Source: Planctomycetota bacterium (GTDB lineage Bacteria > Planctomycetota > UBA8108 > JACQVS01). From it: a stretch of DNA of 33,178 nucleotides. The stretch is taken from assembly GCA_016209605.1 (NCBI GenBank), contig JACQVS010000012.1:1-33178 (forward strand), written 5' to 3'. Positions 23,258 through 31,262 of the stretch are shown piece after piece. The translations under genes and the position numbers were made by a program. Numbering within the stretch: position 1 is the stretch's first letter; the number at the start of each line of letters is the position of its first letter. The notes under the pieces were generated by a model. The model was not told the DNA's origin. It made no database searches and worked only from the letters and a program-made list of their open reading frames with translations.

Positions 23258-24106
23258 ATGTTAAGATCATTCAAGCGTTGGGTCGTTGCGGTCGCGCTCG
23301 TGTTGGCGGCGGGAGGGGCCTTTTGCTCCGTTGACGCCCAGATGTTTTACCACGGCTACCGCCAGAGCAGCATTTACCGCGGGCAGGTTTACAGCCACCA
23401 TCGGCCTTACCGCCATCACGTCTCGGGCCATATCGGCGCCTTGAACTATTCCCCCTTCGCCCACGGTCCGGGATATGCCCGCTACTCCTCCGAGAGCTTC
23501 TCTTACAGCCGGACGAATGGTTACGCTTCCGGCTACTCCTATAATTACTCTGGTCCGGACTGTAATTATAGTCCAGATGGGGGGTACGCCCCCCATGGCT
23601 ACGATCCCTACTATTATCATCAATACCGCGCTTTCCAAGATCGCCTGCCGCGCCCCTCGCTGGGATTCGTGGTCGGCGCCAGCCACCCGATCCTGAGTGC
23701 GGTCCCGCCTTACCCCTACCCTCGCCGCAGCGACCTCGAGGCCCCCTGGCGAATCCAGATGCGCCAGGAGAAGGAGGCGCTGGAGGGGCTCAAGGAAAGC
23801 CAGGAAGCCGCGCCCGAGGAGGGCACTCCAAAGCAAGAGCCCAGCCCGCCGCCGGAGGAGAAGAAGAAGGACGGCCCTTCCAGCGGAGCGATCCGGGAGG
23901 AGCAGAAGTCCTCCTCGCCGCCGCCGGCCGCTCCGGCGCGTCCTCAGGAGGAGGCCCCAATGCGGCGCGGCCACCTCTATTACCCCGACACCGGCGAGAT
24001 CGTCGACGGCTCCGGCCTGATGGAGGCCCAGGCCCCGGCGCCCAGAAAGCCCGCCCCCAAAAAGCCCCTGGCCAGCTCGGCCCCGATGAAGAAAATAGGG
24101 AAGTAG
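23258..24106 (+). CDS. Secreted Tyr/His/Ser-rich protein with Pro-rich tail
   Basis: A 282-residue protein of no recognised family. A signal peptide (WVVAVALVLAAGGAFCSVDA) ends near residue 28. Residues 30-150 are strikingly rich in Tyr, His, Ser and Gly (YHGYRQSSIYRGQVYSHHRP, SGYSYNYSG, DPYYYHQYRAF). The C-terminal third is charged and Pro/Glu/Lys-rich (KQEPSPPPEEKKKDG, KPAPKKPLA). It may be a wall or matrix protein, but nothing shows this directly. The ATG at 23258 has GCGGAGG upstream. The coding region between 23539 and 23596 contains two striking palindromes. Confidence 0.78.
   Translation: MLRSFKRWVVAVALVLAAGGAFCSVDAQMFYHGYRQSSIYRGQVYSHHRPYRHHVSGHIGALNYSPFAHGPGYARYSSESFSYSRTNGYASGYSYNYSGPDCNYSPDGGYAPHGYDPYYYHQYRAFQDRLPRPSLGFVVGASHPILSAVPPYPYPRRSDLEAPWRIQMRQEKEALEGLKESQEAAPEEGTPKQEPSPPPEEKKKDGPSSGAIREEQKSSSPPPAAPARPQEEAPMRRGHLYYPDTGEIVDGSGLMEAQAPAPRKPAPKKPLASSAPMKKIGK
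23539..23596. repeat. Palindrome cluster inside the Tyr-rich gene
   Basis: CTATAATTAC (23539-23548) and its exact complement GTAATTATAG (23562-23571) flank 13 bases. Directly after, ATGGGGGG-TACG-CCCCCCAT (23577-23596) forms a perfect 8-bp stem. Both lie in frame within the coding sequence. Confidence 0.7.
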
Positions 24107-24112
24107 CAATAG

Positions 24113-24142
24113 TTCTCCTCTGGAGAAATTAAAAAAGAATTT
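24113..24142 (+). terminator. Possible weak terminator after the Tyr-rich gene
   Basis: TTCTCC-TCT-GGAGAA is a 6-bp stem seven bases after the stop codon, followed by ATTAAAAAAGAATTTTT. The T-run is about ten bases from the stem, so function is uncertain. Confidence 0.3.
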
Positions 24143-24228
24143 TTAACCACGAAGGCACAAAGGACACGAAGAAAGAAAAAAGATTTTTAAATTTTTTTCC
24201 TTCGTGCTCTTCGTGTCTTTGTGGTTAA
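24143..24228. repeat. Imperfect 29-bp inverted repeat with A/T loop
   Basis: The arms 24143-24171 and 24200-24228 are complementary at 24 of 29 positions, and both ends carry TTAACCAC or its complement. The 28-base loop is an A-rich then T-rich stretch that can itself pair. It sits between the Tyr-rich gene and the SDR gene, both on the plus strand. The right arm matches bases 3-31 of the window, so this is a dispersed element. It could form a long hairpin in RNA. Confidence 0.8.
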
Positions 24229-24270
24229 TTCTTTTCTTTAAATTAATGGAGCTTAAGCTGGTCGGATCGT

Positions 24271-25116
24271 ATGGACCTTGGCCTCGAGGGTAAAGTGGCC
24301 GCGGTTGCCGCGGCCAGCGATGGGCTGGGGAAGGCCGTGGCCACCCTCCTGGCCCAGGAAGGGGCGGCGGTGGCCATTTGCTCGCGGGACATCCATCGCA
24401 TCCAGCGCGCCGCCCGCGACATTGAAAAGGCATCCCAGACGGCATTCCAGACGAGGGCCCAGAGCCCAGCCCAGCCTGCCGTCGCGGCGCCGCCGAGAGT
24501 TTTCGCTTTCGCAGTCGATTTGAGCACTCCCTCTGGCCCCGAGCGCTTCATCCGCGAGACCGTGCAGCAGCTCGGCGGCCTGGACATCCTGGTCGCCAAT
24601 AACGGCGGGCCGCCGCCGGGCCGGGCCATCGATCTCGCCGATGAGGCCTGGCAGAAGGGCATCGATCTCACCCTCATGAGCGGTCTCCGCCTGGCGCGCG
24701 CGGCCATTCCTCACATGCTCGCCAAACAGTGGGGCAGGATCATCTTCATCACCTCCGTCAGCGTCAAGCAGCCGATTGAAAACCTGGCGATTTCGACGGC
24801 GCTGCGGAGCGGCCTCACCGGTTTCGCCAAGTGCCTGGCGGATGAGCTGGCCGCGAGCGGCATCACCGTCAACTCGGTGGCCCCCGGCTCCACTGCCACG
24901 GCGCGCCTGGCGGAACTGCTCGCCCGCCGCGCTCAGGAGAAAGGGCTTTCACTCGAGGAGGCGCGCGCCGAGGCGGCTTCGAAAATTCCCATGAAGCGCA
25001 TCGGCCGTCCGGAGGAGCTGGCCGCCGCCGTCGCTTTCCTCGCCAGCCAGCAGGCCGGTTACATCACCGGCGTGGTCCTGCCGGTCGATGGCGGCCAGAG
25101 CCGGAGCATCACCTGA
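24271..25116 (+). CDS. SDR-family oxidoreductase, atypical active site
   Basis: A 281-residue short-chain dehydrogenase. The dinucleotide loop reads AAASDGLG (residues 13-20) where classical members have TGxxxGIG. The catalytic Ser is kept in IFITSVSVKQPIENL, but the YxxxK pair is replaced: the aligned positions read S-T-A-L-R. VKQPI..L..S..LRSGLTGFAK matches a known subfamily annotated as 3-oxoacyl-ACP reductase-like, in which the Tyr is commonly absent, so this is probably not a mutation. An insertion rich in Ala, Gln and Pro (about residues 57-80) is unusual. It ends normally with YITGVVLPVDGGQSRS. Substrate unknown. Confidence 0.88.
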   Translation: MDLGLEGKVAAVAAASDGLGKAVATLLAQEGAAVAICSRDIHRIQRAARDIEKASQTAFQTRAQSPAQPAVAAPPRVFAFAVDLSTPSGPERFIRETVQQLGGLDILVANNGGPPPGRAIDLADEAWQKGIDLTLMSGLRLARAAIPHMLAKQWGRIIFITSVSVKQPIENLAISTALRSGLTGFAKCLADELAASGITVNSVAPGSTATARLAELLARRAQEKGLSLEEARAEAASKIPMKRIGRPEELAAAVAFLASQQAGYITGVVLPVDGGQSRSIT

Positions 25117-25325
25117 AGGGAAAATCCCGCGTTACCGGAATTCATTTTTATTCCAGATGTGACTCTGGTTTCTTTACTTTTGCTGCATTTTTTATTAAAA
25201 TCACTTAATTCCGTTTAGGTAGGGTTGACCGGCAAGTCTGTTCCTGTAAATCTTGCCCAGGGGTTGGGGGTGAAGTTCTCCGCTACCCCTCAGGGGGGAA
25301 GACGGGAGGGGTGAAAATCCGCTCC

Positions 25326-28300
25326 ATGGAGACCAAACGATACTGCGGAAAATGCCTTCTCGAGATCGCCTTCGGGCAAAGCCAGTGTCCACACTGTGGC
25401 TGGATCCTGCCCTGGAGCGGCGTGAATCAATTGGCAGCCGGCGCTCCGCCGGCCGGCGACGGCTCCAATGGCACTTCCGCAACTGGCGCTTCAGTAACTG
25501 GCGCTTCCGCAACCGGCACTTCCACAAATATTGCCAAGACTCTGCCGCGAGCTTTGCCTCTGGCCGATCTGGAGGACGGGGAAACCTTGACCCAGTTGCC
25601 GGCCGCGGCGCCGCGCTTTTCGAGGGAGCCGGAGGTGGCGGTGGAGAACGAGATGCGGGATGCGCCGGCTGAAGCGATCCCGGAGCCGGCTGGCGCCGCC
25701 CAGGCTCCTCCAGCGGTCCTGCCACCGGCTCCAGCCCCCGCGCCGGCCGATCGAGGCGCGGACGCGCTTGACACCAACACCGTCGGAGACTTCCAGACGG
25801 TCGGGCCCGTAGCGGCGGAGGATGTCTCCCAGAGCTGGCGCGAAGGACAGCTGGTGGCGGAGCGCTTCCGCATCGTGCGCTGCATCGGCCAGGGCGGCAT
25901 GGGGAAGGTCTATATGGCGCAAGATGAAATCCTCGGCCGCTTGATCGCCCTCAAGCGCGTTCCGCAGGAGATCATTTACGACAACGATGCGCGCGATGAC
26001 CTGCGCCAGGAAACCAACCGCCTCCTCGACCTAGCGCATGAAAACATCATCCGCGTCCACACCTACTACGACGAGCCGGCCTGGCCGTTTTTCGCCATGG
26101 AGTACCTGCAGGGGCCGACGCTCAAGGAACTGCTGCGGGCGCGGAAGCAGGAGGGGAGGTTCTTTTCAGTGGATGAGCTCCTGGCGATCGCCAAGCAGGT
26201 CGGCAACGGCTTGACGTACGCCCACTCGAAGAACCTCATCCATCGCGACCTCAAGCCCGCCAACTTGATGCTGGCCGCGCCGCCCAGCAATTCGCTCACC
26301 GAGAGCGATGTGGTGAAGATCACCGACTTCGGCATCTCGCAGGTGATCGCCGACAGCACCATGCGCCAGACCGGCAAGCGCAGCGGCACGCTGCCCTACA
26401 TGAGCCCCGAACAGTACCGGGGGGAGGAGTGCACCGCCCAGAGCGACACTTATTCGCTGGCGGCCACTTTTTACGAGCTGCTTTCCGGCCGTCCGCCCTT
26501 TTACACCGGCGACATTGGATATCAGATATTGCACCTCCATCCGAAGCCCATGGCCTCCGTCCCCAAAGGGATGAACGAGGTCATCCTCAAGGGCTTGCGC
26601 AAGAATCCGCGTGACCGCTACGCCTCGGTCGCGGAGTTCGTGACGGCGCTGGAGAAGAAGAAACCGGCCCCTCAAGCAGCTCCCCCCAGCGCTCTTTTCA
26701 AACGCCTCGGGGTGGGGCTGGCGGTGGCCGCCTCGGCCCTCATCCTGGCGGCGGGGATCTGGCGCATCGGGGTGTATCAGCCGGACCAGAAGAGCGGCGC
26801 CCCCGATGCGGCGAGGCCGGGGCTTTACGCCGGCAAAACGGAGCCGCCGCCCGTTGAAAAAATGGACACGCAAGCGCTCTTCTCCAACCTCCAGAAGCAG
26901 CTGGACGAAGGCTTCCCCGCTCAAATCAACTCGCGAACGGTGGTGCTGCAGATCCGCCAGGAGGGGGAGCTGCGGCGGTTTCCGACGGTGTCCTGGGATC
27001 TGATGTTCATCCTGGACCCGGAAGGCGCCAAGGCCAAGAAGGTCGAGGGCCGCAGCGCCAAGGAGCCCGATGGCTCCATCAATCCGCTGGTCCACGAGTT
27101 CCACCTGGTGGATCTATCCGAAGGCTTCCACCGCCTCCGCGCCGTGTTCCAGGATGGGACCTACAAGTCGTTTCCCTCGCTGGCCGACCTGCGCGTCGAG
27201 AAGTCGTTCGAGGTCGATGCGACCGGCCCGATCTTTCAGATCGAGCCGGTCAAGAGAGAAGCCTTCGTCGAGATCAGCCCCAACCGCTACACCACCTTCA
27301 ACGAGGAGTGCGAGCTGCGCCTGGTGACGCCGGGGACCTCCGGCGACATTGCCAAGGCCTTTTACCGCATGGTCTTCAACGGCCTGCTCGGCGATGCGCA
27401 GCCCATCGCCGATCCCATGGGGTGGAAGGTGCAGTACCTGTCGCAGGGGCAGAACACCTTCAAGGTGTTCGCCAAGGACAAGCTCGGGAACAACAGCCCG
27501 GAGGTCGATCTGCGCATCGACCGGCTGCACTTGAGCGTCGACGAGTTCACCGTCGACCGCCTCGAGGGGATCAAGGGGAATCAGGTGTACGTCCAGGGGC
27601 GGCTGAACGCCGAGGGCAGCAAGCTGCCGGCCCTCAAGTTCTTCATCAACGAGAACCTGGTGCCCAGCTTGAAGGAGGACTACGTCGAGCCTTCCTTCGA
27701 GAATCCCAACTTCCGCACCCGCTTGACGCTGCCGCGCTTCAGCAACACCATCGAGGTGCGCTACGAGTGGGGGGGGAAGATCTTCCCCTTCGCCCTGCCG
27801 GCGCGCATCTCCGACATCCAGGTAGTGGCTCCCGCGATCACGCATCAGCTTCCCAAGGCGACGCGCGAGCCCAAGGTCGAGGTGGCCGGCAAGGTCAAGC
27901 CGTACTTCGATGGCCTGGCGGTCACCTTGAACCACAAGGGGGTCAGCAGCCGGAGGATGCGGCTGGTGCTGAGCTCGGACCTTTCCACCGCCGAGTTCAC
28001 CGAGAGCATTCTCTTGGCCGAGAACCAGATCAACTCGCTGGCCTTCGAGTGCAGCTACGACGGCCGCAATCTCGAGCCGGCGGTTCCCGTCGCCGAGATT
28101 TACTGCGACCGCCAGCCGCCGACCCTTCTCGACCGCATGGAGTTCGAGCAGCGCGGCGCCTACCTCCACGTTCGGCTTCTGGCCTCCGAGCCGCTGTCGC
28201 AGCTGCGCATCCGCGAGGGGGACATGGCGGACTGGAAGCTGCTCGTGAGAAACCAGGATGGCTATTACCTCCATCGCACCGAGCTGCCGCGGCAGAAGAT

Positions 28301-29105
28301 CCTCTTCACCGCCGAGATGATCGACATGGTGGGGAACGCCAACACCGTGAGCGAGCTCTGCCCCGTTGCCGATGTGGAGGGGATCGTCACGCCGAAGGAA
28401 CGGCTCGACCCTGACGCCGGAGTGGCGCCGGCCGGCTTCCGGCAAGAGGGGCAGAGCTGTCCTTTCCTGAAGGAAATCGGCCTCGAGTTCAAGGCCTTCG
28501 GCAAGGAGGGCGTGGAGATGAGCACGACCGAGGTGACCGAGCGCGCCTGGACCCGCTATCTCAAGGAGCGCTCCTTCCGCCGCGGCGAGGAGGCCAAGGA
28601 AGGCTCCCTCGATCTACCCATGACTCTCGTCGAGGCGGATGAAAACCTGCTTCTGGGCTTCACCGACTGGCTTTCCGACAAGTGCAAGGAAAACTACCGC
28701 TACTACATCCCGACGCCGGAGGAATGGCGCTGCGCCTTCGCGGGGACCGCCGATCCCCAGGAGGCGGCCGGGGAGATCCTGAACTGGTTTCAGGGGGCCT
28801 CCAGGAGGGGGAAGAGCTACAATCCCAATCCCAAGAACCGCTACTACAGCGAGCAGATTTCGCGCATCGGCTCGCGCCTCGAAAACCGGACGCCCTCCGG
28901 CCTCCTCGACATGGAATCGAATCTCCAGGAGCTGGTCCGCGATTTGGAAGGCCGGTTTGGCGTGATCGGCGGCTGGAACCTCCTGCGCGAGAGCGAGCTT
29001 TCCGACCACTGCCTCAAGGAGCGGCCCTTCAAGCTGGGGAGCCGGGACCCGCTCAAGAAATACACCGGCTTGCGCGTGGCTAGAAAAACCAAGGACAGTC
29101 ACTAG
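25326..29105 (+). CDS. Membrane Ser/Thr protein kinase with zinc ribbon and FGE-sulfatase-like C-terminus
   Basis: A protein of about 1,259 residues. Residues 1-30 form a zinc ribbon (YCGKC and CPHCGW). A low-complexity linker with TGAS repeats and Ala/Pro follows. The Hanks-type kinase domain (about 181-445) has GQGGMGKVY, the ATP-binding Lys in IALKR, HRDLKPAN with catalytic D308, DFGIS and SGTLPYMSPEQYRG, all intact. A membrane helix (LGVGLAVAASALILAAGIW) lies near 460-480. The outside part of about 780 residues has beta-rich segments. From about residue 1064 it resembles a formylglycine-generating/SUMF1-type fold (MSTTEVTERAWTRYL, YYIPTPEEWRCAF, GLLDMESNLQELVRD, GGWNLLRESE, GLRVARK). GTG at 25311 is an alternative start. 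Confidence 0.88.
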   Translation: METKRYCGKCLLEIAFGQSQCPHCGWILPWSGVNQLAAGAPPAGDGSNGTSATGASVTGASATGTSTNIAKTLPRALPLADLEDGETLTQLPAAAPRFSREPEVAVENEMRDAPAEAIPEPAGAAQAPPAVLPPAPAPAPADRGADALDTNTVGDFQTVGPVAAEDVSQSWREGQLVAERFRIVRCIGQGGMGKVYMAQDEILGRLIALKRVPQEIIYDNDARDDLRQETNRLLDLAHENIIRVHTYYDEPAWPFFAMEYLQGPTLKELLRARKQEGRFFSVDELLAIAKQVGNGLTYAHSKNLIHRDLKPANLMLAAPPSNSLTESDVVKITDFGISQVIADSTMRQTGKRSGTLPYMSPEQYRGEECTAQSDTYSLAATFYELLSGRPPFYTGDIGYQILHLHPKPMASVPKGMNEVILKGLRKNPRDRYASVAEFVTALEKKKPAPQAAPPSALFKRLGVGLAVAASALILAAGIWRIGVYQPDQKSGAPDAARPGLYAGKTEPPPVEKMDTQALFSNLQKQLDEGFPAQINSRTVVLQIRQEGELRRFPTVSWDLMFILDPEGAKAKKVEGRSAKEPDGSINPLVHEFHLVDLSEGFHRLRAVFQDGTYKSFPSLADLRVEKSFEVDATGPIFQIEPVKREAFVEISPNRYTTFNEECELRLVTPGTSGDIAKAFYRMVFNGLLGDAQPIADPMGWKVQYLSQGQNTFKVFAKDKLGNNSPEVDLRIDRLHLSVDEFTVDRLEGIKGNQVYVQGRLNAEGSKLPALKFFINENLVPSLKEDYVEPSFENPNFRTRLTLPRFSNTIEVRYEWGGKIFPFALPARISDIQVVAPAITHQLPKATREPKVEVAGKVKPYFDGLAVTLNHKGVSSRRMRLVLSSDLSTAEFTESILLAENQINSLAFECSYDGRNLEPAVPVAEIYCDRQPPTLLDRMEFEQRGAYLHVRLLASEPLSQLRIREGDMADWKLLVRNQDGYYLHRTELPRQKILFTAEMIDMVGNANTVSELCPVADVEGIVTPKERLDPDAGVAPAGFRQEGQSCPFLKEIGLEFKAFGKEGVEMSTTEVTERAWTRYLKERSFRRGEEAKEGSLDLPMTLVEADENLLLGFTDWLSDKCKENYRYYIPTPEEWRCAFAGTADPQEAAGEILNWFQGASRRGKSYNPNPKNRYYSEQISRIGSRLENRTPSGLLDMESNLQELVRDLEGRFGVIGGWNLLRESELSDHCLKERPFKLGSRDPLKKYTGLRVARKTKDSH

Positions 29106-29326
29106 TTTTTCAGGAAGGCCAACTGATCCCTCATCTCCTCCCGGCTCACGGCTGGAAGGGACTCGCCCGTCACGAACAGCCGCCCGCGGTCATCGAAGCA
29201 AGCGAACATGGGGAAGACGACCTGCTCCTCTCCGGCCACAAGCTCGACGGAGAAATCCTCGGGGGCGCAAGGGATCGGCGCGGCGGCCAGGAATGGCGCC
29301 GCGAGCAGTATCATGACAATTTTCAT
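29102..29326 (-). pseudogene. Truncated N-terminus of a PVC-type secreted dehydrogenase/propeller protein
   Basis: A 74-residue frame with a signal peptide (VMILLAAPFLAAAPIPCA) and then FSVELVAGEEQVVFPMFACFDDRGRLFVTGES, the opening of the large membrane-bound dehydrogenase/propeller proteins common in Planctomycetes, which run to many hundreds of residues. It stops after about 50 mature residues; its stop overlaps that of the kinase on the other strand. The start overlaps the stop of the membrane-protein gene by four bases (ATGA). It is either a remnant whose body was lost when the kinase gene came to lie here, or a short protein reusing the motif. Confidence 0.65.
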
Positions 29327-31209
29327 CGCACCACGAAGATCTCTACCTGATCCTTGAGAATGTAAACCGGCTCGCCGAAGCTCCGGCGCAGCTCGCCGCG
29401 GAAGAAGTCGAGCGCCGCCGTCTCGATCCCCTTGTCCGGATTTTCGAGCCGATGCCGGTATGGATCGGAAGGGAATTCATCCTGAAGCCGCTTGCGCCGC
29501 TCGTTGATCTTCTCGACGGCGCGGTCGAGATGGACGACCACCACGCCGACCTGGAGGGCGCGGACCGCCTCCGCCAGCGCCGGGCCTTGATAAGCCTCGG
29601 GCGGCGGGTAGCGCTGGAAGATCCGGCGCAGCACCGGAAATCGCTGCAAGGTCTCCTCCACCCGGCGGAGGGTGGCGGCCAGGTATCCGCCGGTGATGGG
29701 GCGGCGGTGCCAGGTCTGGAGGAGCATGTCAGCGGAGGCGCGGGCTAGATGGCCGCTGGGGAGGTCGAGCACGGCGCGGCCGGCCGGAACCTGGGCGAGC
29801 GCCTCTTCAAGACGGGGGAGCCACTCCGGTCTTGGGACGGTCCGCAGCGGATAGGGGATCCAGAGGTAGTCCAGGATCAGTAGCGCCGCCGCCAGGGCGA
29901 AAAACGCCCCCCGCCACGGGCGGGGAAGGAAAGAGGCCAGGGCGCCGCCACCCATGGCCGCGAGGACCGCCAGCGCCAGGGCCGCCGGAACCAGGAAGCG
30001 GTTGGCGATGCGCACCAGGCCGAAGATGGGAATGTGCTTCAGCCAGTGAAAGGGCATCGGCAGCCAGGAGATCTCCACGCTGGCGAGGTGCAGCGTCTCG
30101 CCGAAGGAGAGGAGGAGGGAGAACAAGAAGAGGAAGAGCCACGGCCAGACCGGCCGCCGGGAGGCCGGCGGCTCTCCCAAGCCCGGGGCGCTCGAGCGCC
30201 GCGACCGCACCGGCGAGGCGCTCGCCAGCGCCAGCGCGGCGGCGCCCAGGTAGGCCAGGGAGCCCACCGAGGGGTAGCTCTGGAAGCGAATATAAAAACC
30301 GCTCACCGCCTTCCCCCACAGCGGCTGGCCGGGGTGGGGGATGAAGAGGAAGAGGGGATCGATGGCCTTGGGGAGCGGCTCTTTCTTGAGAGCGGCCGCC
30401 CCTTGCCAGACCTCGCGGAGGACCGGCCAGAGGTAGGGCAGGACGAGGAGGAGGGCCAGGGCGGCCGCCTTGAGCAGGTCGAGGAAAATCGAGAGCAGCG
30501 GCCGCGGCCTCTTCCAGCTCTCGTATATGGCGAGGAGGGCGGCCGCCGGGATGATGAGCAGGCCGTTGTGCCAGGCGAAGAGCGCGTTGAGGGCGCCGAA
30601 GGAGCCCGCCAGCAGCCACCCGGCGGGGCCGCCGCGGCGGATGAGCCGCGCCAGCGCCCAGAGAAAGAAGGGCATGGCCTGGAAGCTTGCCAGGTTCAAG
30701 TGCTCTAGGGACTGCTCGACGTGCTGGGGAAAGTAGGCGAAGACGAGGCCGGCGAGAAACGCCGCTCCCCTCCCCGGCGCGTAAAGCCGAGCCAGGAGAT
30801 AAGCGCCGCAGGCGGCGAAGATGAAGCCGGCCAGGACCGCCGCGTTCAAGGCCGCGGGGATGCCCAGGAGGAGGTTGATGGGCAGGGTCCAGAGCATGTT
30901 GGCCTCGGAGTGGGTGTGGCAGCCCAGGGGGGCGCCGCCGGGGTAGTAGAGCAGATCGGTGTGGTAGGGGGATTGATGCCGCTCCCACAGCGCCGTCTTC
31001 CACCACCACAGGTTCCAGTAGTTCTGCCAGAGGTCGTTCTCCCCCATGGGCACGTGGGTCAGCATTCGAGGGGCGAGCGGCCAGGTGAGGAGAAGGGCCA
31101 GGAAGAAGTAAGCCGCGAAGATGCCCAGCGCCGGCAGGAGGCGAGCGGAGCTCCTGGCGCCGGGCGCAACCGGCTGGAGGTTCGGAATTTGAGGAACCAT
31201 TGGCTTCAA
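29323..31209 (-). CDS. Multi-spanning membrane protein, GT-C glycosyltransferase-like
   Basis: A 628-residue protein with ten to twelve hydrophobic helices in its first two-thirds and a soluble C-terminal domain of about 170 residues. After helix 1 the first outer loop reads MGENDLWQNYWNLWWWKTAL, with an acidic residue and aromatic cluster like those at the active site of GT-C (ArnT/PMT-type) lipid-linked-sugar transferases. YHTDLLYYPGGAPLG follows, also typical of this group. It may therefore transfer a sugar from a polyprenyl carrier outside the cytoplasm, but the acceptor is unknown. The start is 53 bases from the divergent CotH gene. It may share a transcript with the downstream truncated gene because of the four-base overlap. 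Confidence 0.8.
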   Translation of the reverse strand: MKPMVPQIPNLQPVAPGARSSARLLPALGIFAAYFFLALLLTWPLAPRMLTHVPMGENDLWQNYWNLWWWKTALWERHQSPYHTDLLYYPGGAPLGCHTHSEANMLWTLPINLLLGIPAALNAAVLAGFIFAACGAYLLARLYAPGRGAAFLAGLVFAYFPQHVEQSLEHLNLASFQAMPFFLWALARLIRRGGPAGWLLAGSFGALNALFAWHNGLLIIPAAALLAIYESWKRPRPLLSIFLDLLKAAALALLLVLPYLWPVLREVWQGAAALKKEPLPKAIDPLFLFIPHPGQPLWGKAVSGFYIRFQSYPSVGSLAYLGAAALALASASPVRSRRSSAPGLGEPPASRRPVWPWLFLFLFSLLLSFGETLHLASVEISWLPMPFHWLKHIPIFGLVRIANRFLVPAALALAVLAAMGGGALASFLPRPWRGAFFALAAALLILDYLWIPYPLRTVPRPEWLPRLEEALAQVPAGRAVLDLPSGHLARASADMLLQTWHRRPITGGYLAATLRRVEETLQRFPVLRRIFQRYPPPEAYQGPALAEAVRALQVGVVVVHLDRAVEKINERRKRLQDEFPSDPYRHRLENPDKGIETAALDFFRGELRRSFGEPVYILKDQVEIFVVR

Positions 31210-31262
31210 TTACGGTTTAAAATAACAAATTATTTCTTTAAGTCCACCGGAGGGATCGATCC

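Noticed and set aside
23064..23270. Small minus-strand frame before the Tyr-rich gene
   Set aside because: It has no ribosome-binding site and no recognised motif, and it overlaps the likely leader of the next gene.
27114..28445. Minus-strand frame of over 400 codons opposite the kinase outer region
   Set aside because: The plus-strand kinase frame is continuous across it, and the antisense translation looks random in composition.
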